Shown here in pieces: positions 43,771-52,588 of a stretch of DNA of 64,000 nucleotides. The notes beneath the pieces were generated by a model. The model saw only the letters and a list, made by a program, of their open reading frames with translations, was not told where the DNA came from and searched no databases. The stretch spans positions 47,240-111,239 of the forward strand of contig UCBZ01000018.1 in assembly GCA_900470775.1 (NCBI GenBank). The letters are read 5' to 3'. This DNA comes from Hyphomicrobiales bacterium (GTDB lineage: Bacteria; Pseudomonadota; Alphaproteobacteria; Rhizobiales; Beijerinckiaceae). How positions within the stretch are numbered: position 1 is the first letter of the stretch; every line of letters begins with the position of its first letter. The position numbers were made by a program, and so were the translations under genes.

Positions 43771-44928
43771 ATGAGCAGGCCCTTCCCCCTTCAGGCCGGG
43801 CGGCCGAGGCCAGACGTGACGACACCCGACTTTCACAGCCAGGCGGAGGCCCCGCGCACGGAGATTCGCTCCGTTGCAGAGTCGCAGCGCCCTCTTCGCC
43901 TGAGCGCCATCGTTCCGAACTACAATCATGGCGCCGTCATTGGCGAGGCGATACGTGCGCTGGCCGCGCAGACGCCAGCGCCCGACGAGATCGTGGTCGT
44001 CGACGACGCTTCGCGCGATGACAGCCTTGCCGTGCTGGCGAAGCTCGCAGCCAAGTATCCGACCCTGCGGATCGTCGCGCTGGACACGAATGGCGGCGCC
44101 ATCGCGGCGCTCAATCGTGGACTGATCGAGGCACGAGGCGACTATGTCTATTTCGGCGCGGCCGACGACGTGACGCGGCCCGGCCTGTTTTCCGCCATGC
44201 TCGGCATCCTGGCCTCCCATCCACAGGCGGCCTTCGCGTGCTGCGAGGGCGCCGTGCAGGACCTCGACACCGGCACAGTCGGCTATCGGCCACCTGTGCG
44301 GCCCGCCTATTCGGCGTGCTTCCTCAGTCCCGCCAAGGTCGCCGAGAGCTTCCGCCGGATCGACAACTGGATCCTGACCGGGACTGCGGTCATGCGCCGC
44401 GATCTGATGACCGCGAACGGCGGGTTCGATGCCACGTTTGGCGCCTTCGCCGATGCCTATGCGATGCGCCGCCTTGCTCTGCTGCATGGCTGCTGTTTTG
44501 TGCCGCATCTCGGCATGATCTGGCGGATCAGTTCGCAGGGTCTCTCCCGCCAGCAGGCGGGCGATCCTGCAGCCAGCCTCGCCATGCTGGCGACGGCGCT
44601 GAAGCGTATGAGCGCCGATCCCGCCTTCCCAGCATGGTATCCGGCCGTGTTCGCGCGTCGGTGGCGCTTCGGCGTCGGGCGGATCGCGGCGGAATCGGAG
44701 CCGATGAACGCAGCGATCCTGACACAGGTGAGCGCCCGTGGGCCGATCGGCCGTGCCGTGCTGGGCAGCGCGGCCAGGTTCGGCGGCCGCATCGGCCGCC
44801 TGATCGCGCTGGGCTGGCTGACGCTGCGCGAGCGGCCGACCTCCTTCATCGGGCTCGCCGCCACCAAGCTCAGCCGCCTGGCCTTCCCGTCATGGCGAGG
44901 AGCAGGCCTGGAAGACGGCCCGGCCTGA
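43771..44928 (+). CDS. Family 2 glycosyltransferase
   Basis: A protein of about 385 residues with a GT-A fold near the N-terminus: RLSAIVPNYNHGAVIGEAI, the nucleotide-sugar-binding EIVVVDDASRDDSL, and ALNRGLIEARGDYVYFGAADD, in which AADD is the metal-binding DxD equivalent. It transfers a sugar from an NDP donor, presumably in assembly of the locus glycan at the cytoplasmic face. The start is uncertain: ATG 43771 gives a 50-residue, Pro/Arg-rich lead before the domain, and 43816 (GTG) or 43690 (ATG) are alternatives. It ends the glycan locus; an aldo/keto reductase gene converges 17 bp away. Confidence 0.82.
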   Translation: MSRPFPLQAGRPRPDVTTPDFHSQAEAPRTEIRSVAESQRPLRLSAIVPNYNHGAVIGEAIRALAAQTPAPDEIVVVDDASRDDSLAVLAKLAAKYPTLRIVALDTNGGAIAALNRGLIEARGDYVYFGAADDVTRPGLFSAMLGILASHPQAAFACCEGAVQDLDTGTVGYRPPVRPAYSACFLSPAKVAESFRRIDNWILTGTAVMRRDLMTANGGFDATFGAFADAYAMRRLALLHGCCFVPHLGMIWRISSQGLSRQQAGDPAASLAMLATALKRMSADPAFPAWYPAVFARRWRFGVGRIAAESEPMNAAILTQVSARGPIGRAVLGSAARFGGRIGRLIALGWLTLRERPTSFIGLAATKLSRLAFPSWRGAGLEDGPA

Positions 44929-44945
44929 GCCTTGCGCCGACCACC

Positions 44946-45968
44946 TCACCGCTCGGCAGACGCAGCCCAGATGTTCACGCCGCCTTCGCCCGCGTGCTGG
45001 TCGATGAGCACCAGTTCCTCGGCGCTGAAATCGGGCCGCTTCAGGGCTGCGACGCAGTCCTCGACCTGTTCGGGCCGGCTTGCGCCGATCAGTGCCGAGG
45101 TGACGCGGCCGCCGCGCAATACCCAGGCGATCGCCATCTGGGCGAGGCTCTGGCCGCGGCCGGCCGCGATCTCGTTGAGGGCGGCGATACGCGCGAGATT
45201 GTCGTCGCTCAGGAAGCCCTCGCGGAACGACGGGGCCTTCCGGGCCGCGCGGCTGCCATCTGGCACGCCGCCGAGATATTTCGAGGTCAGCATGCCCTGG
45301 GCCAGCGGCGAGAACACGATCGAGCCGATGCCCTCCTGGTCGAGCGTGTCGAGCAAGCCGTCCTCCTCGATCCAGCGGTTGATCATCGAATAGCTCGGCT
45401 GGTGGATCAGGCAGGGTGTGCCGAGGCTGCGCAGGATCGCAGCCGCCTCGCGGGTGCGCCGCGAGTTGTATGAGGACAGACCAACATAGAGCGCCTTGCC
45501 CTGGCGCACGGCGGTGTCGAGCGCGCCCATCGTTTCCTCGAGCGGCGTCTCGGGGTCAAAGCGATGCGAATAGAAGATGTCGACATAGTCGAGCTTCATC
45601 CGCTTCAGGCTCTGGTCGAGACTTGAGAGCAGATATTTGCGGCTGCCCCATTCGCCATAGGGGCCAGGCCACATCCGGTAGCCGGCCTTGGTCGAGATCA
45701 CCATTTCGTGGCGATGGGCGGCAAAATCCTGGCGCAGGATCGCCCCGAAGGCGGTCTCGGCGGAGCCCGGCGGCGGCCCGTAATTATTGGCGAGATCGAA
45801 ATGGGTGATGCCGAGATCGAAGGCGGTCCGGCAGATCCGGCGGCCGGTATCGGGCGCCGTCGTCTCGCCGAAATTGTGCCAGAGGCCGAGCGAGAGGGCC
45901 GGGAGCTTCAGGCCGCTGCGCCCGCAGCGGTTATAGGTCATCGTGTCATATCTGGTTTCGCTGGCCAT
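44946..45968 (-). CDS. Aldo/keto reductase, YghZ (glyceraldehyde-3-phosphate reductase) type
   Basis: A 340-residue AKR. The N-terminal LPALSLGLWHNFGE opens the barrel. The catalytic tetrad can be read in HFDLANNYGPP (Asp, Tyr), VISTKAGYRMWPGPYG (Lys) and DIFYSHRFDPETPLEE (His). The LSSYNSRRTREA and IHQPSYSMINRWIE loops are characteristic of the YghZ/GprA branch, which reduces methylglyoxal and L-glyceraldehyde 3-phosphate with NADPH. The start at 45968 is supported by GAGG and by family length; the longer frame runs into the opposite intergenic region. Confidence 0.92.
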   Translation of the reverse strand: MASETRYDTMTYNRCGRSGLKLPALSLGLWHNFGETTAPDTGRRICRTAFDLGITHFDLANNYGPPPGSAETAFGAILRQDFAAHRHEMVISTKAGYRMWPGPYGEWGSRKYLLSSLDQSLKRMKLDYVDIFYSHRFDPETPLEETMGALDTAVRQGKALYVGLSSYNSRRTREAAAILRSLGTPCLIHQPSYSMINRWIEEDGLLDTLDQEGIGSIVFSPLAQGMLTSKYLGGVPDGSRAARKAPSFREGFLSDDNLARIAALNEIAAGRGQSLAQMAIAWVLRGGRVTSALIGASRPEQVEDCVAALKRPDFSAEELVLIDQHAGEGGVNIWAASAER

Positions 45969-46162
45969 CGGCTCGCCTCGCTCCCTCGCATCATTGTTCT
46001 CAGGTGATGTTAGCCCGACGCCACGCCGCCCGCAGCAGCCATGGTGTGAGGCCGCCTTTCGCGAATCGAGCTTGTGCGCCTGCCTCAATCATGCTGACCA
46101 CGCCCGGCCGGCGCCCGACGCTGGAACCCGCCGTTCGTCGCGCATCAGACCGGAGCCTTGCC

Positions 46163-47071
46163 ATGTATCCCAGCGGTGTTCGCGGCGTCGGCATCACAGC
46201 CGGACAACCGGCCAGCGATCTCTCCGACCTGCCGGCGCTGCTCGACCGGGTCGAGCGCCTTGGCGTCGACTCGGCGGAACTGCCGACCTGCGCGATGGAC
46301 CTCGTCGTCGGCGGGCGCATCCGCCGGCCGCATCTGGACCTGCTGAAGCGCGCCTGCACTGGCCGGCCCTTCGGCTACAGCGTGCATGGCCCGCTGGTCA
46401 TCAACTTCTTCGACGAACCGGCCCGGCTGCCGCGCCATTTCGATGTGCTGAAGGCGTCGCTGGAGGTCGCCGGCGAGGTCGGCGCGATGCATTACGTCAT
46501 GCATTCCGGCGTGATGCCGGTGCAGCCGGCAGAGATGATCGAAGCGACCTATGCCCGCCAGCGCGAATGGCTGTCGAAGGCAGGCGACGTGGCGCGCGAC
46601 TGCGGCGTGCTGCTCTGCGTCGAGACGATGTTCGGCGACCACCATGGCAGGATGCATGCTTCGCTGCCGTCGCGGCTGGCGCGTGAGATCGCGGCCATCG
46701 GTCATTCGCATGTTTGGGCGACGCTGGACTTCAGCCACGCCTTCCTCAGAGTCGGCTATGTCGGCGGCGACTACCTCGCTGAGGTCGCGACACTGGCGCC
46801 CTTCGCCAAGCATCTGCACATGCATGATTCATTCGGACTTGCCGATGCGATCGAGACCGTCTTTCCGAGCGAAAAGTTCGCTTTCGGCCACGGCGATCTG
46901 CATCTGCCCGTCGGATGGGGCGCGATTCCGTGGGCGGCGCTGATGGAACGCTGCAACTTCCCCGAAGGAGTGCTGTTCAACATCGAACTCAATCCCCGGC
47001 TCTGGTACGCGGTGGACGAGTGCTTGACCGCGACGCGGGCACTTGCTGCCAAGGCGCGCATTGGAGCGTGA
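46163..47071 (+). CDS. Sugar phosphate isomerase/epimerase-like TIM-barrel protein
   Basis: A 302-residue xylose-isomerase-like (AP_endonuc_2) protein. Metal/substrate positions are visible as Glu in LCVETMFGDHHG, Asp and His in TLDFSHAFLRVG, His in HLHMHDSFG, and a late FGHGDLHLPVGWG. The family ranges from hexulose epimerases to inosose dehydratases, and the specific substrate is unknown. The ATG at 46163 has GGAG with a six-base spacer. A longer frame upstream overlaps the divergent reductase and is unlikely. No functional link to the neighbours is apparent. Confidence 0.85.
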   Translation: MYPSGVRGVGITAGQPASDLSDLPALLDRVERLGVDSAELPTCAMDLVVGGRIRRPHLDLLKRACTGRPFGYSVHGPLVINFFDEPARLPRHFDVLKASLEVAGEVGAMHYVMHSGVMPVQPAEMIEATYARQREWLSKAGDVARDCGVLLCVETMFGDHHGRMHASLPSRLAREIAAIGHSHVWATLDFSHAFLRVGYVGGDYLAEVATLAPFAKHLHMHDSFGLADAIETVFPSEKFAFGHGDLHLPVGWGAIPWAALMERCNFPEGVLFNIELNPRLWYAVDECLTATRALAAKARIGA

Positions 47072-47103
47072 GGCTTTGACTGTGATCCAGGCGCCGCAGC
47101 GCC

Positions 47104-47313
47104 TCAAGGCAACGCAAGTATTAAATTGGAGCCAGCCGCGCCGGCAACGGTATGGCGCGCGGCGTGCAATTTGTCTGTGGCTTGCGAAACGCTCATCTGC
47201 TGGAGGATTCGATCCAAGCCTGTGCGGTCAGGCGTAACAATCAGGCAATTGCCCTGAGCGTCCTTCAGACACCACCCGTTGTCATGCCGCTCGACTGTAA
47301 TATTTTTGGACAT
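47104..47313 (-). CDS. Small hypothetical protein, 69 residues
   Basis: A 69-residue ORF beginning MSKNITVERHDNGWCLKDAQ. The ATG is preceded by AAGGAA with an eight-base spacer, which supports translation. An alternating N-terminal half with a Gly-Trp turn, then a helix (GLDRILQQMSVSQATDKLHA), suggests a small folded domain. No family is recognised. It lies alone between two unrelated genes, and base composition is slightly more AT-rich than theirs. It could also be a chance ORF. Confidence 0.5.
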   Translation of the reverse strand: MSKNITVERHDNGWCLKDAQGNCLIVTPDRTGLDRILQQMSVSQATDKLHAARHTVAGAAGSNLILALP

Positions 47314-47406
47314 ATGGAAATTTCCTTCAGCTTATGAAGGCTCAACCCAACTCAGACGTGCATGTTCCCTTTCATGAACGTCAATCGTGTTTCGGCGTCA
47401 CGGTGC

Positions 47407-48021
47407 CTATGTCGCGACGCCCAGTTTTCGCAGCTCCAGGCGCAGGTCGATCGGTTCGACGAAATGCACGCCCTTCATGCCCACAGCGCGTGCGGTCTCG
47501 ATGTTCTTCGCGCTGTCGTCGATGAAGATGCAGTCGCCCGCCACGAGCCGGTAGCGCTGAAACAAGATCTGGTAGATCGCCGGATCGGGCTTGATGACGC
47601 GCTCATGAGCCGAAACGACAACGCCGTCGAAGCTCTGCAGGAAGGGGAAGCGGATCAGGCACTCGGCCCATTTCTCGCGCGAGAAATTGGTGATGGCATA
47701 GACCTTTTCGCCCCGCGCCTTCAGCTCTTCCAGCACCGCGACGCTATCCTCGATGGTGCCCGGCACCGCCTCATGCCAGCGCTCGTCATAGGCCCTGATC
47801 TGGCTTTCCCATTCCGGATGGCTGGCGACGAGCAGGGCGACCGCCTCCTCCCAGCTTCGGCCGCGATCCTGCTCGATGTTCCAGGCTGCCGTGCAGACAT
47901 TCCGCATGAACCAGGCGCGCTTCTCGTCATCGGGGATCATCTCGCGATAAACCAGCAGCGGGTCCCAGCGGATCAGGACATTGCCGACATCGAAGACAAC
48001 GGTGGGCGTCGTGGCAGGCAT
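47407..48021 (-). CDS. HAD-IA family hydrolase
   Basis: A 204-residue HAD protein. Motif I is VVFDVGNVLIRWDP (nucleophile Asp; the second Asp is replaced by Gly-Asn, as in the YihX/epoxide-hydrolase-like subgroup), motif II is VYAITNFSREKW, motif III is the Lys of VIKPDPAIYQ, and motif IV is CIFIDDSAKNIETARAVGM. The helical cap is residues about 15-85. It is probably a small-molecule phosphatase of unknown substrate. The ATG at 48021 is chosen because sequence upstream of it has no HAD character. It is divergent from msrQ. Confidence 0.9.
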   Translation of the reverse strand: MPATTPTVVFDVGNVLIRWDPLLVYREMIPDDEKRAWFMRNVCTAAWNIEQDRGRSWEEAVALLVASHPEWESQIRAYDERWHEAVPGTIEDSVAVLEELKARGEKVYAITNFSREKWAECLIRFPFLQSFDGVVVSAHERVIKPDPAIYQILFQRYRLVAGDCIFIDDSAKNIETARAVGMKGVHFVEPIDLRLELRKLGVAT

Positions 48022-48146
48022 GGCTCGTTTCCGTCGGATGAGAGGCAGCAGCACCGGCAAGCGTTCACGCCCTTGTGTGCGCTTGCGCGAGACAGATGCG
48101 CGAACTCTCGCGTATCCGATGGGGAGAATGCAACGAGGAGAATGGC

Positions 48147-49049
48147 ATGAGCCCATCGTTGATCAGCTCATGGCTGCCATGGCTGGACCGGCAGGGGCGC
48201 TTTTCAGGATTGCGGGCGACGGCCTTCGCGCTCGTGCTCGTGCCGGCCCTGATTCTCGCTGCCGAGGCCTGGATGGGCCAGCTCGGTTCCAAGCCCTGGA
48301 CGCAAGCGGTCCACGACACCGGCACCTGGGCCGTGCGGCTGCTGCTGGTTACGCTCGCCGTCTCGCCGCTGCGGCGCATCCTCGACTGGAGCAAGCTGAT
48401 CGGCGTCCGCCGGATGCTCGGGCTCTCCGTGCTCGCCTATGCGCTCGGCCATCTGACGCTCTACTGCATCGATCTCGCCTTCGACTGGGGGCTGATCCTC
48501 TCCGAGATCGTCAAGCGCTTCTACCTGCTCGTCGGCATCACCGCCCTGACCGGGCTGGTCGCACTGGGGGTGACTTCGACCGACGGCATGATCCGGCGGA
48601 TGGGCGCCAAGAACTGGCAGCGCCTGCATAATCTCATCTATGTCATCACGATGCTCGGCCTGCTGCATTTCGCCCTGCAATCGAAGATCGATGTCACCCA
48701 GCCCGTGCTGATGACCGGGCTGTTCGCGCTGCTGATGGTCTATCGCGGGCTCGACAAGCTGAAGATCGCCACGACGCCACCCGTCCTGATCGCGGCGGCA
48801 CTGGCGACGGGGCTTGCGACCGCGCTCTGCGAGACGGCCTGGTACGCGTTTGCGACCGGCGCCTCGGCTTGGCTGGTGTTCCAGGCCAATGCCGACATCG
48901 TGATCTACCAGGACATCGCCTCGCTGCGGCCCGGACATTGGGTGGCGCTCGCGGGACTTGCGGTCGCGCTCGGCCATGCGTTTCGCCGGCCCAAGGCAAG
49001 GCCGGCCCGCAGGATGCAGGCGAGCGAGCCGGCGCGCGCTGCCCCTTGA
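48147..49049 (+). CDS. msrQ: Protein-methionine-sulfoxide reductase heme-binding subunit
   Basis: A 300-residue inner-membrane cytochrome b-type protein of the ferric-reductase-like domain. Heme His candidates are in LAYALGHLTLYCIDLAF and LHNLIYVITMLGLLHFALQS, and the SPLRRILDWSKLIGVRRMLG loop is the MsrQ signature. MsrQ passes electrons from the quinone pool to the periplasmic molybdopterin reductase MsrP to repair oxidised methionine. No msrP is next to it: the upstream gene is a divergent HAD and the downstream gene an MFS transporter. The protein is longer than most at the C-terminus (extra helices after about residue 200). ATG at 48147 after GAGGAG. Confidence 0.9.
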   Translation: MSPSLISSWLPWLDRQGRFSGLRATAFALVLVPALILAAEAWMGQLGSKPWTQAVHDTGTWAVRLLLVTLAVSPLRRILDWSKLIGVRRMLGLSVLAYALGHLTLYCIDLAFDWGLILSEIVKRFYLLVGITALTGLVALGVTSTDGMIRRMGAKNWQRLHNLIYVITMLGLLHFALQSKIDVTQPVLMTGLFALLMVYRGLDKLKIATTPPVLIAAALATGLATALCETAWYAFATGASAWLVFQANADIVIYQDIASLRPGHWVALAGLAVALGHAFRRPKARPARRMQASEPARAAP

Positions 49050-49115
49050 AAGCTTTGCGCGGCCCATGCAGCAATCGCGGTTGGCAGGCCTGTCCGCAGG
49101 CTCTAACCCTATGGC

Positions 49116-50837
49116 ATGCCTGACGATCCGAATGCCCAGCCGATAGCCGACATCGCGGAAGCCGAACTCGCTTCCGAGGGGGTCGCGCCGGAATCGGGGC
49201 GAAATTCCCCGTTCCTGCCACTGCGCCAGCCGATCTTTCGCGCTGTGTGGTTCGCCAGTCTCGCTTCCAATTTCGGCGGCCTCGTCCAGATGGTCGGCGC
49301 GTCGTGGATGATGACCTCGATCGCCGATTCGCCGGACATGGTCGCGCTCGTCCAGGCCTCGACGACGCTGCCGGTGATGATGTTCTCGCTGGCGGCGGGC
49401 GCGATCTCCGACAATTACGACCGGCGGCGCATCATGCTGACGGCGCAGGGCTTCATGCTGGCCGTGTCGATCCTGCTCGCACTGTCGGCCTGGCTCAATG
49501 TGATGACGCCCTGGCTGCTGCTCGGCTTCACCTTCCTGATCGGCTGCGGCACCGCGCTCAACAACCCCGCCTGGCAATCCTCCGTCGGCGACATGGTGCC
49601 GCGACGCGATGTGCCGGCGGCGGTGACGCTGAACAGCGTCGCCTTCAACATCGCCCGCAGCGTCGGCCCGGCGATCGGCGGCGCGATCGTTGCGGCGGCC
49701 GGCGCGGTCGCCGCCTTCGTCATCAACGCCTTCAGCTATATCGCGCTGATCACCGTGCTGGTGCGCTGGCAGCCGCCGCGCATCGAGCGCCTGCTGCCGC
49801 GCGAGACGCTGCTGATCGCGATGAGCGCCGGCGTGCGCTATGTCGCGATGTCGCCCAATATCCGCAGCGTCATCCTGCGCTCCTTCGCCTTCGGCTTCGG
49901 CGGCATCGTCGCGCTCGCGCTCCTGCCACTGATCGCGCGCGATCTCGTCAAGGGCGGGCCGCTCGTCTTCGGCGTGCTGCTGGGCGCATTCGGGGCGGGC
50001 GCGGTCGTTGGCGCCTTCATGAGTGCCCGCCTGCGCCGGATGCTGACGACCGAGGCGCTGGTGCGCTCAACCTTCGCGGCCTACGCGACTGCGGCCGCGA
50101 TCATCGGCGTCAGCACGACGATGTGGCTGACCATGCCGGCGCTGGCCGTTGGCGGTGCCTGCTGGGTGCTGACGCTATCGACCTTCAACGCGACGGTTCA
50201 GCTCTCCGCGCCGCGATGGGTCGTGGGCCGGGCGCTGGCGATCTATCAGATGGCCGCCTTCGGCGGGATGGCATCGGGAAGCTGGGCCTGGGGGCAGGCG
50301 ACGCTGCATTGGGGCCCCGAGCAGGCGCTGCTGATCTCGGCCTTCGCTTTGCTTGCGGGCGCCGCGCTCGGACTGCGCTACGAATTGCCGCCGCTGGAGG
50401 CGCTCAATCTCGATCCGCTCAGCCGCTGGCGCGAGCCCAAGGTCGCTGTCGACATCGAGCCGCGCAGCGGGCCGGTGATCGTCACGATCGAATGGCTGAT
50501 CCGCGAGGAGGACGTCGTCGAATTCCTCAAGGCGATGGCCGAGCGCCGCCGCATCCGCCGCCGCGACGGCGCGCGGCACTGGACGCTGCTGCGCGACCTG
50601 ACAGACGCCGAGCTCTGGGTCGAGCGCTATGACAGCCCGACCTGGGTCGAATATGTCCGGCAGGCGCAGCGGGTGACGCTGGCCGACGCCGATATCAGCG
50701 ATCGGGTCAGGGCGCTGCACAAGGGCCCCAACCCGCCCGTGGTGCACCGGATGATCGAACGCGAGACCGCGACCCTGCCACGCGGCCTGCCGATGCAGCA
50801 TCAACACCCGCCGGAGCCGACCGGCCATAACGGCTGA
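49116..50837 (+). CDS. MFS transporter (EntS-like) with C-terminal cytosolic domain
   Basis: A 573-residue MFS_3-type protein. About 12 hydrophobic segments run from residue 40 to 430 (FRAVWFASLASNFGGLVQMV, ISDNYDRRRIMLTAQGFM as the loop 2-3 motif). It resembles EntS-type siderophore exporters. Residues 450-573 form an extra soluble domain (VIVTIEWLIREEDVVEFLKA, RDGARHWTLLRDLTDAELWV) that resembles an antibiotic-biosynthesis-monooxygenase/ferredoxin-like fold. Substrate is unknown. The domain addition is known in this MFS group, but its role is not. Confidence 0.88.
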   Translation: MPDDPNAQPIADIAEAELASEGVAPESGRNSPFLPLRQPIFRAVWFASLASNFGGLVQMVGASWMMTSIADSPDMVALVQASTTLPVMMFSLAAGAISDNYDRRRIMLTAQGFMLAVSILLALSAWLNVMTPWLLLGFTFLIGCGTALNNPAWQSSVGDMVPRRDVPAAVTLNSVAFNIARSVGPAIGGAIVAAAGAVAAFVINAFSYIALITVLVRWQPPRIERLLPRETLLIAMSAGVRYVAMSPNIRSVILRSFAFGFGGIVALALLPLIARDLVKGGPLVFGVLLGAFGAGAVVGAFMSARLRRMLTTEALVRSTFAAYATAAAIIGVSTTMWLTMPALAVGGACWVLTLSTFNATVQLSAPRWVVGRALAIYQMAAFGGMASGSWAWGQATLHWGPEQALLISAFALLAGAALGLRYELPPLEALNLDPLSRWREPKVAVDIEPRSGPVIVTIEWLIREEDVVEFLKAMAERRRIRRRDGARHWTLLRDLTDAELWVERYDSPTWVEYVRQAQRVTLADADISDRVRALHKGPNPPVVHRMIERETATLPRGLPMQHQHPPEPTGHNG

Positions 50838-50849
50838 AGGCGCCTGCCG

Positions 50850-51647
50850 TCAGCCGACGATCCAGAGCCCCGCCAGACCGAACAGCCCGACCACGATCCG
50901 CCACCAGGCGAAGACCGCAAAGCCGCGCTTCGAGACGAAGTCGAGGAAGCTGCGAACCACGATCAGCGCCGAGACGAAGGCGGCGACGAAGCCGATGGCG
51001 ACCAGCGTCACGTCGTCGACGGTCAGCGTCTTGTAGCTCTTGAGCAGGTCGTAGGCGAAGGCGCCGGCCATGGTCGGCATGGCCAGGAAGAAGGAGAACT
51101 CCGCCGCCGCGCGCTTGCTCGATCCCAGCAGCATGGCGCCGACGATGGTCGAGCCGGAGCGCGACACGCCGGGAATCATCGCCAGGCACTGGATCAGGCC
51201 GATCTTGAAATACATCGGCAGCGGGAAGGTCGTGGCGTCCTGATACTTCTCCTCGAGCTCGAGATCATCGACCACGAGCAGGATGAGCCCGCCGGCGATC
51301 AGCGCGCAGCAGACGATGAAGGGGTTGAACAGCACGCCCTTGATGAAGCCGTGCAGCACCGCCCCGATCAGCGCGGCCGGCAGGAAGGCGACGAGCACGC
51401 CGAGGACGAAGCGCCGCGCGGCGGGATCGCTGGGAATCCGCAGGGCGATGTCGAGCAGGCGGCGGAAATAGACCAGCGTGATCGCCAGGATCGCGCCGAG
51501 CTGGACGAGAACCTCGAAGGACTTCCCGTTGGACTCAAAGCCGAGGAAATGCCCGAGAAGCAGCAGATGCCCGGTCGAGGACACCGGCAGGAATTCGGTC
51601 AGGCCCTCGACGATGCCGAGGACCAGCGCTTCGATCATATTTTCCAT
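50850..51647 (-). CDS. uppP: Undecaprenyl-diphosphatase
   Basis: A 265-residue membrane enzyme that dephosphorylates undecaprenyl diphosphate to recycle the lipid carrier for peptidoglycan and polysaccharide export. The catalytic signature [20 protein letters not shown] is at the N-terminus, and the [10 protein letters not shown] motif of the second active-site loop is present near residue 165. Length fits UppP/BacA. It is not in the glycan operon but would serve it by freeing the carrier. It gives bacitracin resistance when overproduced in other bacteria. ATG at 51647. Confidence 0.96.
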   Translation of the reverse strand: MENMIEALVLGIVEGLTEFLPVSSTGHLLLLGHFLGFESNGKSFEVLVQLGAILAITLVYFRRLLDIALRIPSDPAARRFVLGVLVAFLPAALIGAVLHGFIKGVLFNPFIVCCALIAGGLILLVVDDLELEEKYQDATTFPLPMYFKIGLIQCLAMIPGVSRSGSTIVGAMLLGSSKRAAAEFSFFLAMPTMAGAFAYDLLKSYKTLTVDDVTLVAIGFVAAFVSALIVVRSFLDFVSKRGFAVFAWWRIVVGLFGLAGLWIVG

Positions 51648-51895
51648 GTGAGGCTGTCCTCGTGCGACTTAGGGTCTGCGTCGGCGCGGCATCCGTAAAC
51701 CGCAGCTCTCGATATGCCCAGCCCTTTGCAAATTGGTTACCAAACCTCAAACCGAACCGCGGCGAATCGCGCATTCGCCGTCCCGACGGGTTGTGAGGCC
51801 GTCCGGGCGGGATTATAGCGTGCGCCCGGCGCATATCGGGATGCGTTTCATCCTGTGGCCCCGCTTCGGCCGCACCTGCCTGCTTCAAGAGTGCC

Positions 51896-52588
51896 ATGGC
51901 GACCCTTCATCATTACCCGCTATGCCCGCATTCGCGCTTCATCCGTCTCGTGCTCGGCGAATTCGGCCTCGAGGCCGCGCTGATCGAGGAGCGCGTCTGG
52001 GAACGTCGGCGCGAGTTCCTTGAACTCAACCCGGCCGGCACGACCCCGGTGTTTCGCGAGGAGAACGGACTTGCCGTTCCCGGCGCTGGCCCGATCGCGG
52101 AGTATCTCGACGAGACGCGTGGGCTGGCCCTGGGCGAACGCCGTCTGCTGCCGGAGGGGCCGGGCGAGCGCGTCGAGGTCCGCCGCCTGCTCGACTGGTT
52201 CTCGCTGAAGTTCAACGAGGAGATCACCGGCCCGCTGGTGCTGGAGAAGGTGATGAAGCGCTTCATGGCGCGCGACGATGGCGGCGGCCCGCCCGAGATG
52301 AGCGCGATCCGCGCCGCGCGCGCCAATGTGCGCTATCATCTGCGCTACATCGCCTGGCTAACGGCCAAGCGGAACTGGCTGGCTGGCCCGGAACTGAGCT
52401 ATGCCGATCTCGCCGCGGCGGCGCATCTCTCCTGCGTCGACTATCTCGGCGACGTGCCCTGGGAAGAGGACGAGGCGGCCCGCGCATGGTATGCGAGGAT
52501 CAAGTCGAGGCCGAGCTTCCGGCCGCTGCTGAACGACCGGATGCCGGGCATGGCGCCGAGCGCCCATTACGACAACCTGGATTTTTGA
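51896..52588 (+). CDS. Glutathione S-transferase family protein
   Basis: A 230-residue GST. The thioredoxin-like N-terminal domain is YPLCPHSRFIRLVLGEFGL (Cys/Ser active-site region), with LNPAGTTPVF containing the cis-Pro and GPIAEYLDETRG the glutathione-binding Ser/Glu position. The helical C-terminal domain follows (WLAGPELSYADLAAAAHLSC, N-capping motif). It probably conjugates or reduces with glutathione; substrate is unknown. Its stop overlaps the TTG start of queG (TTGA), so the two are translationally coupled. Confidence 0.92.
   Translation: MATLHHYPLCPHSRFIRLVLGEFGLEAALIEERVWERRREFLELNPAGTTPVFREENGLAVPGAGPIAEYLDETRGLALGERRLLPEGPGERVEVRRLLDWFSLKFNEEITGPLVLEKVMKRFMARDDGGGPPEMSAIRAARANVRYHLRYIAWLTAKRNWLAGPELSYADLAAAAHLSCVDYLGDVPWEEDEAARAWYARIKSRPSFRPLLNDRMPGMAPSAHYDNLDF

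Noticed and set aside
41410..44928. A 1172-codon open frame on the plus strand
   Set aside because: Its first two thirds run antisense to the 656-residue minus-strand gene and have no protein character; only the last third (from about 43771) is a real glycosyltransferase. The long open frame is a by-product of high GC.
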